Positions 28,604 through 37,258 are shown, counted from the first letter of the stretch. The stretch is DNA of 64,000 nt from Methylovirgula sp. 4M-Z18 (GCF_037890675.1 NZ_CP149574.1:620001-684000), one strand, 5' to 3'. The notes: generated by a model from the sequence alone, not told the origin. Program-made: numbers and translations.

Positions 28604-29297
28604 TGATCGCGCCTCGATCGCTCATCGAGATGACCGATGTGCCTGCTCCTCCAGCGACGTTCGCGGGCACTGGCCAGACCTTCTCGGAATGCCCGAGGAC
28701 GTAGCCCGCCAGTCCCTTTTGGACGCTGACGACGCGATTGCCTTTCTTGAGTGCGAGATTGGTGAGCTGGACGCGTCTGTCGCCGGAATTTTCCGCAACC
28801 AGGACGCGACGGCCACCGCGCGTCTCCAGCGCCCAGCGCAGGCGTGGTTGCGATTCGTCGGGCGAGCCGAAGAATGCCGGCACCAGAAACCGCAGCACCA
28901 CCTCGACCGTGCCGTTGCGCTGCCGGTTCGGATTGGGAAGTTGATCGACGACGACGCGGTAAGCTTCTTCCTGAGCCGGAGGCTCGGACGACATGCGCTG
29001 CAGGCGCACGACATAATCCTGATTGGGTGCTACCGCGACGATCGGGGGCGAAACCACGACTTCGTCGGTGGGTTCCAGTCTGTCCTCGCCATCGACCTGG
29101 GTCCATTTGAAGACGCGGATCTGGATGTTGAGCGGGCGGCTATCCTGGTTCTTGAGCGTGAGCGTCGTGCGGCTATCGCCCTCGATCAGGATCGGCAAAA
29201 CGCTCAGTGCGCCGGCACGCGCCGCCGACGAGAGGACCAAAGCGATCGCGAGGGTAGCTGCTAGGACGCCGCGAAGGGTTGAGGCCGTTCCTGCCAT
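28584..29297 (-). CDS. periplasmic pilus chaperone (CsuC-like)
   Basis: A 237-residue periplasmic immunoglobulin-like chaperone with signal peptide (GVLAATLAIALVLSSAARAGA). Domain 1 has the family pattern LTLKNQDSRPLNIQIRVFKWTQ and the conserved IVAVAPNQDYVVRLQR strand. The basic cleft residues that anchor subunit C-termini should be in this domain. ATG 29297 overlaps the TGA of the subunit gene (TGATG). Chaperone donates a beta strand to each spore-coat-U subunit and takes it to the usher encoded next. Confidence 0.92.
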   Translation of the reverse strand: MAGTASTLRGVLAATLAIALVLSSAARAGALSVLPILIEGDSRTTLTLKNQDSRPLNIQIRVFKWTQVDGEDRLEPTDEVVVSPPIVAVAPNQDYVVRLQRMSSEPPAQEEAYRVVVDQLPNPNRQRNGTVEVVLRFLVPAFFGSPDESQPRLRWALETRGGRRVLVAENSGDRRVQLTNLALKKGNRVVSVQKGLAGYVLGHSEKVWPVPANVAGGAGTSVISMSDRGAINAALPP

Positions 29298-29818
29298 CAA
29301 TACGTGACCGACATGGTGACGGTGTCGGTATAAGTGTCAGGTGTGACTGGTGTCGTATAATTGATCACCTTGGCCTGCAGGGTTTTCGACTGGGCGGCAC
29401 CGGTGCCTGTGCCGGTGATGACGCTCGTCGTGCTCAGCGCTGTCGTGTTGGTGGCGCCAGTGGTGGTATCGAATAAATTGTATTGCACCACGTCGGTATT
29501 GCCCGTCGCGGCGCCCTTCATCTGATGGGTCGATGGCGTGCCTGCAAGGTCGTCCTGCCCCGCGAAGCTGATGGTGTAGCCTGTACCGTTGGAGCAGGTG
29601 ACATTGAAGGTGGTGGTGCCGGAAATTGTGGCGCCTATCGCGTCGATCGCGCCAGACGACGGCAAAACGATGTTGGCGGGGGTCGTGACGGTGCATTGTT
29701 TCAGTATTGTGATCGTGACGGTGAAGCTCGCCGTCGCGGGATCACTGGCGGCGAATGCCGCCTGGGCCGACAACGACAAAATCGTTCCGCAAAAAATAGG
29801 TAAACAAAATCTTTTCAT
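29297..29818 (-). CDS. spore coat U domain major pilin (CsuA/B-like)
   Basis: A 173-residue secreted subunit with signal peptide (FCLPIFCGTILSLSAQAAFA) and one spore-coat-U domain: an N-terminal donor-strand segment (ASFTVTITILKQCTV), paired cysteines (KQCTV and VTCSNGTGYTISF) and the C-terminal YTDTVTMSVTY strand that lines the groove. The ATG at 29818 has an excellent ribosome site (ggagggg), so the longer upstream frame is rejected. It is the first gene of the operon and probably the most strongly expressed, as expected for a major fibre subunit. Order pilin, chaperone, usher, tip adhesin matches archaic/sigma pili. Confidence 0.88.
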   Translation of the reverse strand: MKRFCLPIFCGTILSLSAQAAFAASDPATASFTVTITILKQCTVTTPANIVLPSSGAIDAIGATISGTTTFNVTCSNGTGYTISFAGQDDLAGTPSTHQMKGAATGNTDVVQYNLFDTTTGATNTTALSTTSVITGTGTGAAQSKTLQAKVINYTTPVTPDTYTDTVTMSVTY

Positions 29819-30254
29819 TGTCCCCTCCCCAGACAGGGGGCATTGCGGCATCCTCTGTCTATTCCGTCCATAAAGGCCCAAACGTTTTCGAGGCACAAGC
29901 AACGCGTGTTGTGTTTGTGTAATTTTCGTGTCGGCGTTGCCATTAAGTGACAGGCAAAATTAAAAAACTGTAATGGCTGCAAAATAAAACCAATCGAGCC
30001 CCTTAGAAAGGCTGTTTATGGCCAGTCGGCGAGGCGCGTGGGGGGTCTCAGCTGGGTATTATGTTTGCGATGAGATGGAGATTTGTGTCGAGACGGGCAG
30101 ATCGCTCCGCATCTTTGATAGGCCTTCGGAGCCGACTGGGACAGGAGAGGGATCGCCCGCGCCTCCATCCTCTGGCAGCGGCAGGAGACTGCGTTTGGCC
30201 TTCGGTCACCTCATCGCTGCGGTGGAAGATGGGCTGGCGGGTGGTCGCGGCGTG
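29819..30254. promoter_or_regulatory. upstream region of the pilus operon
   Basis: A 436-base gap. Its left part (about 29900-30020) is clearly A+T-richer than its surroundings and lies just ahead of the pilus operon start, so it is the probable promoter and control region. The right part is GC-rich and holds no supported gene; it adjoins the 3' end of the DUF2059-like gene. Confidence 0.5.
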
Positions 30255-30725
30255 TCAATTCACGCCGCGCTCTTTCTTGTATTGCGCCACTGCGTCGCGC
30301 ACGTAACCCTGACCCCATTGCAGGCCTATCGCTTGGGCGGCCTGGGTGATCGTGCTTTGTTTGGCGATGAAATCGATGCCGGCCGGACTCTTGTAGAAAG
30401 TCGCGATCGCCTTCAGGTCGGCATCGGAGAAATTCTGGGCATAGACTTGGGCGATCTTGTCCGTGATCTCACTGATCTGCACCTCGGCGCCACTGTTGTA
30501 GCGCGCGAGAAAATCGTCGATGCTCTTATCGTCGCCACCCGCCTGCGCGAACAGTACGGGGCGCACCTGCTTGGTCATCGCCGGCAGCGCTTGGCGCATC
30601 TGGTCGGCGCTGTGCATGGCGGCGACGAGGTCGCGCGCCAAAGCAAGATGGCTGGCGTCATCCGCCCGCGCCACGGGCGTGGCAAAAACCATTGCCACCA
30701 GAAGTCCGATCCCCTTCCATCGCAT
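30255..30725 (-). CDS. DUF2059 domain-containing secreted protein
   Basis: A 156-residue exported protein with a cleavable signal peptide (WKGIGLLVAMVFATPVARA, cleavage near ADD). The mature part is all-helical and shows the DUF2059 pattern, notably YAQNFSDADLKAIATFYKSPAGIDFIAKQ. ATG 30725 has gagggg upstream and gives a correct signal peptide; the longer frame does not. The function of the family is unknown; members are periplasmic. It stands alone between the pilus and polyphosphate genes and ends in VN after a basic stretch. Confidence 0.85.
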   Translation of the reverse strand: MRWKGIGLLVAMVFATPVARADDASHLALARDLVAAMHSADQMRQALPAMTKQVRPVLFAQAGGDDKSIDDFLARYNSGAEVQISEITDKIAQVYAQNFSDADLKAIATFYKSPAGIDFIAKQSTITQAAQAIGLQWGQGYVRDAVAQYKKERGVN

Positions 30726-31106
30726 CGTCCGCCCCTCATTGCTTTTTCCAGCCAAGGCCAAGCCGCCTTGGCGCACCGGTCAGTCCGTATCGGCGCTCAC
30801 TCTACCGCGCCTCTCGGACACTGCCCATCATTGAAAACGCGTATGACCCAAAAGGTACAGTACACACATTCCGTCCGCATCTACCTAGTTTCGGCAATTG
30901 CGAGGAACGCGTGACGCGCGCAATGCGAAAGTAGCAGCGTGCAGGTCTATTGCAGTTCATAGACGCGATTGGCGAGCAGATGCCTAAGCTGCGGCTGGCG
31001 TTTGCGCGCACAGCCCAAAATTGCTTGCGCCCGCGCGGCCGGCTATCGGCCGCGCTCGCCGTCGTGGCGCCATGTCATATTGCAGCCAACCGTCCTGCCT
31101 CGGTGG
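30726..31106. other. intergenic region with terminator downstream of ppk2
   Basis: 381 bases between the DUF2059-like gene start and the ppk2 stop. It holds the hairpin listed separately (31033-31055) and, nearer 30726-30900, the promoter of the DUF2059-like gene. No other gene seen. Confidence 0.5.
31033..31055 (-). terminator. putative terminator of ppk2
   Basis: Perfect 9-base inverted repeat GCGCGGCCG / CGGCCGCGC with a five-base loop, 52 bases after the ppk2 stop. On the ppk2 strand a short run with TTTT follows about 10 bases later, so intrinsic termination is plausible but not ideal. Confidence 0.5.
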
Positions 31107-32036
31107 TCAGCCGTACCGCGCCGGGACGAACATCTCCGGCGGAATTGGGTTGCGATGATAGTCGGGGTGATACACGCGATCGGGCAGCGCGACAGGCTCG
31201 TGATGGACGGCCTGATACGGAATCTGGGTGAGCAGGTGCGAAATGCAGTTGAGCCGCGCTTTCTTCTTGTCGACGGCCTCGACGACCCACCATGGCGCTT
31301 CGGGAATATGGGTGCGCGACAGCATCGCTTCCTTGGCCCTGGTATAGTCTTCCCAGCGGCTGCGCGACTGCACATCCATCGGACTCAGCTTCCACTGTTT
31401 GAGCGGGTCGTGAATCCGCATCATGAAGCGGAACTGCTGTTCCTCGTCCGTGATTGAGAACCAGTATTTGATCAGAATGATGCCCGAGCGCACGAGCATC
31501 CGCTCGAAATCGGGCACGGAGCGGTAAAATTCCTCGCACTCCTCTTCGGTGCAGAATCCCATGACCCGCTCGACGCCGGCGCGATTGTACCAGGAACGGT
31601 CGAAAAGCACGATCTCGCCGCCGGCCGGCAAATGGGAGACATAGCGTTGGAAATACCATTGCGAGCGCTCCCGCTCGCTCGGGGCCGGGAGCGCCGCGAT
31701 GCGGCAGACCCGGGGGTTGAGGCGTTGCGTGATCCTTTTGATGACCCCGCCTTTGCCGGCCGAGTCACGACCCTCGAAGAGCACGACCACTTTAAGCTTG
31801 TCGTGCTGGACCCAATCCTGGAGTTTGACCAACTCGCCCTGCAGCCTAAGCAATTCCTTGAAATACAGCTGGCGGTCCATGGTCTTTTGCGGCTCAAGAT
31901 TGAGCTCGGAGCCAATAATCGAGTCTAACCGACTGTCATCGAGCTCAAGCTCCAATTCCTCGTCGACAGCATCCTGCAGGTCGGCGTCGATCCGCATGCG
32001 CAGGGTTTCCTGTTCGACGGTCTCGGACTCATCCAT
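31107..32036 (-). CDS. ppk2: polyphosphate kinase 2 (PPK2 family)
   Basis: A 309-residue nucleotide kinase that transfers phosphate between polyphosphate and nucleoside diphosphates. Walker A is FEGRDSAGKGG at 87-97 and Walker B/lid DRSWYNRAGVE at 146-156, followed by the PPK2 blocks FYRSVPDFERMLVRSGI, KYWFSITDEEQQFRF and HIPEAPWWVVEAVDKKKARLN. The N-terminal 50 residues are an acidic extension. The single-domain form with these motifs suggests class I (NDP-phosphorylating). The ATG has gaggag upstream. It diverges from the PiT phosphate transporter with a candidate Pho box between them. Confidence 0.95.
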   Translation of the reverse strand: MDESETVEQETLRMRIDADLQDAVDEELELELDDSRLDSIIGSELNLEPQKTMDRQLYFKELLRLQGELVKLQDWVQHDKLKVVVLFEGRDSAGKGGVIKRITQRLNPRVCRIAALPAPSERERSQWYFQRYVSHLPAGGEIVLFDRSWYNRAGVERVMGFCTEEECEEFYRSVPDFERMLVRSGIILIKYWFSITDEEQQFRFMMRIHDPLKQWKLSPMDVQSRSRWEDYTRAKEAMLSRTHIPEAPWWVVEAVDKKKARLNCISHLLTQIPYQAVHHEPVALPDRVYHPDYHRNPIPPEMFVPARYG

Positions 32037-32069
32037 TTGCTGCTCCTCTATGCCTTATCGACAATTTAT

Positions 32070-32090
32070 CTGCCGGCATCATTCCGGCAG
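32070..32090 (-). repeat. hairpin in the ppk2 leader
   Basis: Perfect inverted repeat CTGCCGG (32070-32076) / CCGGCAG (32084-32090) with a seven-base loop, 34 bases ahead of the ppk2 ATG and next to the candidate Pho box. Could be a leader structure or an operator. Confidence 0.5.
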
Positions 32091-32093
32091 CCC

Positions 32094-32109
32094 ATGACGG
32101 AGCTATGAC
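32094..32109 (-). promoter_or_regulatory. candidate Pho box (PhoB site) between ppk2 and the PiT gene
   Basis: On the minus strand the sequence reads TGTCATAGCTCCGTCAT, two GTCAT units exactly 11 bases apart, the spacing and core of a PhoB direct repeat (CTGTCAT n4 CTGTCAT). It lies about 60 bases ahead of ppk2, in the orientation for that gene. Phosphate-starvation control of ppk2 is thus plausible. The match is imperfect in the flanking positions. Confidence 0.5.
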
Positions 32110-32254
32110 ATCCGTGCCTGCGCTTGTCTGGGCCGTCATGGTCTGGGACCGACAGGCAGGAGACCAGTGCGACGCCGGAAACGTGCAAAAGGTCACAATT
32201 CTGTGATGGCGGATTGGTAGCGGAACGGGAGCTTCACGGCCTGGAGATCATGAC

Positions 32255-33871
32255 ATGACGACCGCAGCAAATGTAGCCGCCAGTCCCGAGGTGCCTGCCG
32301 CGCGGGCAGCGCTCGACAAGCCTATGGATATTCGGTTTTTGCTTGGCTTCCTCGCCGTCGTGGCAGGTGGCCTCTTCTTCATGGCCTATTCAATCTACAA
32401 CGACCTGTCCGATGCCGGCGGCGGCCCGACGACTATCGTGCCGTTCATGTTGCTGGGCCTGGCCCTGCTGATCGCGCTCGGGTTCGAATTCGTCAACGGC
32501 TTCCATGACACCGCCAACGCGGTCGCAACGGTCATTTACACCCATTCGCTGCCGCCGCAGGTCGCCGTGATCTGGTCGGGCTGCTGGAATCTCGCCGGCG
32601 TCCTGTGGTCGACCGGCGCCGTCGCGTTCGGCGTTCTCTCGCTGCTGCCCGTCGAACTCATTCTGCAGGTTGGGTCGAGCGCCGGCTTCGCCATGGTGTT
32701 CGCGCTGCTGATTTCCGCAATCATCTGGAATCTCGGCACCTGGTGGTACGGTCTGCCGGCCTCCAGTTCGCACACGCTGATCGGCTCGATCGTCGGCGTC
32801 GGCGTTGCCAACGCTTTGATGCGCGGTCAGGACGGGACCTCCGGCGTCGACTGGGACCAGGTCTACAAGATCGGCCAAGCCTTGCTGCTCTCCCCGCTGT
32901 TCGGCTTCGCCCTTTCGGCGGCGTTGCTCGTGGTCATGAAGTTCCTCGTCCGCAAGCCTGAGCTCTATAAGTCGCCGACTTCGGACGCTCCGCCTCCGCT
33001 GTGGATCCGTGGTCTGCTCACCCTGACTTGCACGTTGGTTTCGTTCTTCCACGGTTCCAACGACGGCCAGAAGGGCATGGGCCTGATCATGCTGATCTTG
33101 ATCGGCGTCGTTCCCACCGCTTACGCGCTGAACCGCGCCGTGCCGCAATCGAACACGCCGGCTTTCGTCGCAGCGGCCGACTCCGCTTCGAAAATCATCC
33201 AGGCGCACAGCGGCGGACAGCCCGTCGATGGCGATCCGCGTCCGCTCGTCACGGCCTACATCCACGCGCATCAAGTCTCGGACAATACCTATCCTGCGCT
33301 CGCCAAGCTGGTGAGTGGCATCGCCGGGGACGTGCAGACTTACGGCGCGCTCACCAAGACGCCGCTCGACAAGGTCCAGAACGTCCGCAACGATATGTAT
33401 CTCGTCTCGGAGGCGATCCGCGTGCTCTCGAAGGACCAAGGCGCCCAGTTGAAGCCCGAGGAGCAAGCCGGTCTGGCGAAGTTCAAGAGCCAGCTTGACG
33501 CTTCGACCAAGTTCATCCCCGCGTGGGTCAAGATCTGCGTCGCAATCGCCCTCGGCCTCGGGACCATGATCGGCTGGAAGCGCATTGTGGTGACGGTCGG
33601 CGAGAAGATCGGCAAGACTCACCTGACCTATGGCCAGGGCGCGGCCGCCGAGCTCGTCGCTGCCGCAACGATTGGCGCCGCCGACGGACTTGGCCTGCCG
33701 GTTTCGACCACGCACGTGCTCTCCTCCGGCATCGCCGGCACGATGGCCGCCAATGGTTCGGGCATGCAATGGTCGACCTTGCGCAATATCGGGTTGGCCT
33801 GGGTGCTGACCCTGCCTGCGGCGATGCTGCTGTCGGGCGTTCTGTACGCGCTGTTCCGTCACATCTTCTGA
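32255..33871 (+). CDS. pit: inorganic phosphate transporter, PiT family
   Basis: A 538-residue membrane protein with about ten hydrophobic segments. The two PiT signatures are present: GFHDTANAVATV at 82-93 and FHGSNDGQKGMG at about 265-276. They line the H+-coupled phosphate path. Other features: YGLPASSSHTLIGSIVG and the mirrored VSTTHVLSSGIAG near the C-terminus. A soluble loop of about 120 residues (310-420) separates the halves, as in other PiT proteins of this size class. A second ATG five bases upstream is out of frame. Divergent from ppk2, which suggests coupled uptake and storage of phosphate; ends at a strong bidirectional hairpin. Confidence 0.94.
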   Translation: MTTAANVAASPEVPAARAALDKPMDIRFLLGFLAVVAGGLFFMAYSIYNDLSDAGGGPTTIVPFMLLGLALLIALGFEFVNGFHDTANAVATVIYTHSLPPQVAVIWSGCWNLAGVLWSTGAVAFGVLSLLPVELILQVGSSAGFAMVFALLISAIIWNLGTWWYGLPASSSHTLIGSIVGVGVANALMRGQDGTSGVDWDQVYKIGQALLLSPLFGFALSAALLVVMKFLVRKPELYKSPTSDAPPPLWIRGLLTLTCTLVSFFHGSNDGQKGMGLIMLILIGVVPTAYALNRAVPQSNTPAFVAAADSASKIIQAHSGGQPVDGDPRPLVTAYIHAHQVSDNTYPALAKLVSGIAGDVQTYGALTKTPLDKVQNVRNDMYLVSEAIRVLSKDQGAQLKPEEQAGLAKFKSQLDASTKFIPAWVKICVAIALGLGTMIGWKRIVVTVGEKIGKTHLTYGQGAAAELVAAATIGAADGLGLPVSTTHVLSSGIAGTMAANGSGMQWSTLRNIGLAWVLTLPAAMLLSGVLYALFRHIF

Positions 33872-33901
33872 GCGCTCCGCCGCATTTGGCGGCCGCGCTC
33901 G

Positions 33902-33955
33902 CCCAATGAAAAGCTTCGGCCCCGATCGAAATCGGGGCCGAAGCTTTTCATTGGG
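33902..33955. terminator. bidirectional terminator-like hairpin, 25-bp perfect stem
   Basis: Two perfectly complementary 25-base arms (33902-33926 and 33931-33955) flank a four-base CGAA loop. The stem is GC-rich inside with AAAAGCTT / AAGCTTTT near the outside, giving a run of T on either strand. It sits between the convergent PiT and SDR genes, 31 bases after the PiT stop, so it can terminate both. An unusually long perfect stem. Confidence 0.85.
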
Positions 33956-34046
33956 GCAAATGGCGGTTGGACATTCGCGGCCTCAACTCACCCCGCGCTG
34001 CCGACTTCGATCCTGTGCTATTGGTCGCGAAGGTGTGTTTAGGGAC

Positions 34047-34751
34047 TCATACCGAACGGGTCAGTCCGCCATCGACCTTGAGGTTCTGGCCCGTGATGTA
34101 GCCCGCGCCTTCCGAAGCGAGGAAGGCGATGGTGGCCGCGATCTCTGCGCTGGTGCCGTAGCGCTTCATGGGCACGCTATCGCGGCGCTCCTCGGTCGCT
34201 GGCAGGCTGTCGATCCATCCGGGCAGCACATTGTTCATGCGAATATTGTCGGCGGCGTAGGTGTCCGCGAAAATCTTCGTATAGGCGGCAAGCCCGGCGC
34301 GAAACACGGCGGAGGTCGGAAACATCGGGGACGGTTCGAAGGCCCAGGCCGTTGAGATATTGATGATCGCACCGGACTTCTGCTTCTGCATGATCGGAGT
34401 AACGAGCCGCACCGGGCGGATGACGTTCATCAGGTAGACATCGAGCCCGGCGTGCCATTGCTCATCCGTGATGTCGAGGACCGGCGCGCGAGGACCATGA
34501 CCGGCGCTGTTGACCAGGACGTCGACCCGTCCCCACTTCGCCATCGTCGCGTTCACAAGACGCTTGAGATCGTCGTTGGACTGGTTGGAGCCGGTCACGC
34601 CAATGCCACCCAATTCCTGAGCAAGGGCCTCACCCTTACCCGACGACGACAGAATGGCTACCTTGAAACCATCCGCAGCCAGCCGCCGGGCGCTTTCCGC
34701 CCCCATACCGCTGCCGCCCGCAGTAATGATGGCGACTTTTTCTACTGTCAT
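34047..34751 (-). CDS. SDR family oxidoreductase with altered catalytic motif
   Basis: A 234-residue Rossmann-fold protein. The cofactor loop is TAGGSGMG (10-17), followed by the NSAGHG (NAG-like) motif at 81-86 and NISTAWAF with Ser133 in the catalytic Ser position. The YxxxK motif is replaced: aligning SAVFRAGLAAYTK with the usual YxxSKAGLxxxTK gives Ser147 and Arg151. The end ITGQNLKVDGGLTRSV is standard. The fold is intact but classical dehydrogenase chemistry is doubtful. It diverges from a LysR regulator, which probably controls it. Confidence 0.88.
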   Translation of the reverse strand: MTVEKVAIITAGGSGMGAESARRLAADGFKVAILSSSGKGEALAQELGGIGVTGSNQSNDDLKRLVNATMAKWGRVDVLVNSAGHGPRAPVLDITDEQWHAGLDVYLMNVIRPVRLVTPIMQKQKSGAIINISTAWAFEPSPMFPTSAVFRAGLAAYTKIFADTYAADNIRMNNVLPGWIDSLPATEERRDSVPMKRYGTSAEIAATIAFLASEGAGYITGQNLKVDGGLTRSV

Positions 34752-34870
34752 GCTTCGATTCCTTCTCGCATTCGGTGGCGTCGATTGTCGGATTGTGCTA
34801 ATGAAATAGCATCATTGCGGCGTGATTGCGAAACAGTTTCCCTTTCATTTTCCAGTAGGAAAACTATCGC
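34752..34870. promoter_or_regulatory. divergent SDR/LysR promoter region with a candidate LysR site
   Basis: A 119-base gap between divergent genes. TGCTA (34796-34800) and TAGCA (34807-34811) form an inverted repeat with a six-base A-rich centre, the dyad form typical for LysR-type regulators. It lies in mid-gap, fitting autoregulation and SDR control. Confidence 0.5.
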
Positions 34871-35761
34871 ATGAATCATGTGATCGGAAAACTTCCCTCC
34901 TTGAATGGCTTGAAAGCCTTCGAGGTCTCGGCACGTCACCTGAATTTCAGACTTGCTGCCGAGGAACTCGGCGTGACGCAGGGTGCCGTGGCGCAGCAGG
35001 TCCGTGGGTTGGAGGCCGAGCTTGGCGTGACGCTTTTCGAGAGGCGTCCGCGAACCCTCGCGCTCACTGGCGAAGGCCGCAGCTATATTGCCGACATCCG
35101 GCGCGCCTTCGAACTTATCGCGCAGGCGACTCGCGATCTCAAGCCGCAGCCGGTCAAGCTCACGATCAGCACCACGCCAACCTTCGCGTCGAAGTGGCTG
35201 ATTCCGCGCCTGCCGGATTTTACGACCCGCCATCCTGGCCTCGACCTCCACATCCTCGCGACGGATCGTGTTTCCAATTTTCAGGTTGATGGCGTTGACC
35301 TCGCCGTTCGGTACGGCCGGCCGCCGTTCGGACCAGGGCTGGCGGCAGAGATTTTATTCGAGCAGGAGATCATTGCCGTGTGCAGTCCGTCGCTGCTCGT
35401 CGACCGGACGCTTCCGAAGACATCGAGGGAATTCGCGAACTACACGCTTCTGCACGACGCGCATAATTTCTGGCACGAGTTCATCGAACGGCACCTGGGC
35501 CAAAGCGATGGAGCCGCCTTCAAAAGTATAAGCTTCAGCCACACCTCCCACGCGATCGAGGCTGCGATCGCGGGGCAAGGTGTTGTTCTCGCCAACCGCG
35601 GCTTTGTCGCGCGCGATATGGCGGAAGGACGACTGATCCAAATCCTCGACGGATCGTTGCGCGGACCGTCCGACTTTTATCTCGTCTGGCCCCGTCATCG
35701 GAAATCTTCCGCACGTGAGACAGTCGTCGCATGGATGTGCGACGAGGCCGCCAGGATGTAA
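34871..35761 (+). CDS. LysR family transcriptional regulator (GcvA-like)
   Basis: A 296-residue regulator. The winged HTH is at the N-terminus: PSLNGLKAFEVSARHLNFRLAAEELGVTQGAVAQQVRGLEAELGVTLFERRPR. The opening LPSLNGLKAFEVSARH is typical of the GcvA branch. The effector domain covers about 90-290 (TISTTPTFASKWLIPRLPDF; VDLAVRYG; GQGVVLANRGFVARDMAEGRL). Divergent with the SDR gene, the common layout for a LysR protein and its target. Inducer unknown. Confidence 0.92.
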   Translation: MNHVIGKLPSLNGLKAFEVSARHLNFRLAAEELGVTQGAVAQQVRGLEAELGVTLFERRPRTLALTGEGRSYIADIRRAFELIAQATRDLKPQPVKLTISTTPTFASKWLIPRLPDFTTRHPGLDLHILATDRVSNFQVDGVDLAVRYGRPPFGPGLAAEILFEQEIIAVCSPSLLVDRTLPKTSREFANYTLLHDAHNFWHEFIERHLGQSDGAAFKSISFSHTSHAIEAAIAGQGVVLANRGFVARDMAEGRLIQILDGSLRGPSDFYLVWPRHRKSSARETVVAWMCDEAARM

Positions 35762-35811
35762 TGGTCAACGACCATATGAGCGCGAACCGGATCTATGCGG
35801 CGCTTCCGCAT

Positions 35812-37212
35812 TCACCGCTCCGCATAACGTCCGAGGATGGACTCGTACCGCAACCGGTCATATTCCGCCTTCTCGATCGGTTGCGCGTTACGATCGCCGA
35901 GGTCCTTGAGGCGCTGGCGGTAGGTTTCTCGTGCCGTCACTGCGGCGCCGGCCGAGATCGCGGTAATCGCAAGCGTGAGCGTTCCCACAATCAGTGGAAT
36001 ATTCGCCGTGCCGGGGGCGGCAACGGTTGCAAACAAAGCCGGAAGGAGGGCCGTGATCGTCGTGCCGACATTCTGGCCGATCGCCATCGCGGAAACGCGC
36101 GCCGTTGTCGGAAACAACTCGGGATAGTAGCTCGGATAGACAGCGTTGTACCCTTGATAGATCAGTCCCCACATGAGGAGGGACATTACAATGGCAAGTG
36201 GTGCGCTATGGATGCTGATCGCATACAGATAGACGAACGACAGGAGCCCGGACAGAAGCGCGCCAACGATAATGGGCGGGCGCCGGCCGATTTTGTCCGA
36301 CAGGTTACCGACGAAAGGAATGACCAGCACTGCCAGAATGTTGCCGAGCACCGGGATCCAAAGATAGATATCCTTGTGGAATCCGATGCCGTAGGCCGGC
36401 TGGACCGCATAGGCCGCGCCGAAGATCGTCGCCACGACTGCGATCACGTTCATGAGCGCCATGCAGACGACGCGCAGCATGTCGTCCCAGCAATATTTGA
36501 AAGCTTCCATGACCGGAGCTTTGGGCGCCTGGCCTTCCGCGGCTTCTTTCACGAAGGTCGGCGTTTCCTCGACGTCGCGCCGGATGATGTAGCCGGCGAG
36601 GACGACGAGTGCGCTCAACAGAAACGGGATACGCCAGCCCCAGGCGTTAAAGCTCTCGTCCGACATGAAATGCGCCAGCGGCAGGAAGACGGCGGCGGCG
36701 AGGATTTGCCCCGCTTGCACGCCTTGCAGTGTGAAGCTGCCGTAAAGACCACGGCGGCCGAACGGCGCGTGTTCAAGAATCATTGAGCTTGCGCCGGAAA
36801 TCTCGCCGGCAACGGCAAAGCCCTGAATGAGACGCAGGATCACGAGCAGCGCCGGGGCCAGAATGCCGACCTGCTGATAGGTCGGCAAGATCCCGACCGC
36901 CATGGTCGAAAACCCCATCATAAACATGCATAAAAGCAGAACTTGCTTACGGCCGTGCGTGTCGCCGAAATGCCCGAGCACGAAGGCGCCGATGGGCCGC
37001 GCAACATAACCCACGCCATAGGTCGCGAGCGATGCGACGATGGCCACAGACGGATCGCTCGACGGGAAAAAGATCTGCGGAAAGATGAGGGAGGCGGCTG
37101 TCGCGTAGATGAAGAAATCATAATATTCGAGTGCCGAGCCTATCCAACCGCTGGCAGCTGCTTTTTTTGATTGTTCTCGAGCGTGTGCTTGATCAGTTGT
37201 GATGCTCGTCAT
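35812..37212 (-). CDS. MFS transporter, metabolite:H+ symporter (MHS) family
   Basis: A 466-residue membrane protein with twelve predicted helices. The MHS signature begins GSALEYYDFFIYATAASLIF, followed by the loop 2-3 motif GHFGDTHGRKQVLL and the central GWRIPFLLSALVV block. MHS members carry dicarboxylates, shikimate, alpha-ketoglutarate, citrate or aromatic acids. As the last gene on the pca strand, 46 bases after pcaL, it probably imports an aromatic or shikimate-type acid, complementing PcaK. A strong ribosome site (ggggaggaag) precedes the ATG. The exact substrate is inferred only. Confidence 0.88.
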   Translation of the reverse strand: MTSITTDQAHAREQSKKAAASGWIGSALEYYDFFIYATAASLIFPQIFFPSSDPSVAIVASLATYGVGYVARPIGAFVLGHFGDTHGRKQVLLLCMFMMGFSTMAVGILPTYQQVGILAPALLVILRLIQGFAVAGEISGASSMILEHAPFGRRGLYGSFTLQGVQAGQILAAAVFLPLAHFMSDESFNAWGWRIPFLLSALVVLAGYIIRRDVEETPTFVKEAAEGQAPKAPVMEAFKYCWDDMLRVVCMALMNVIAVVATIFGAAYAVQPAYGIGFHKDIYLWIPVLGNILAVLVIPFVGNLSDKIGRRPPIIVGALLSGLLSFVYLYAISIHSAPLAIVMSLLMWGLIYQGYNAVYPSYYPELFPTTARVSAMAIGQNVGTTITALLPALFATVAAPGTANIPLIVGTLTLAITAISAGAAVTARETYRQRLKDLGDRNAQPIEKAEYDRLRYESILGRYAER

Positions 37213-37258
37213 TTCATCTTCCTCCCCTCTATGTCATGTTATGAGGTTGTTTGCCGCC

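Noticed and set aside
32390-33862. 490-residue antisense frame opposite the PiT transporter
   Set aside because: It is an Arg/Asp/Gln-rich mirror of a membrane protein with no recognisable motif.
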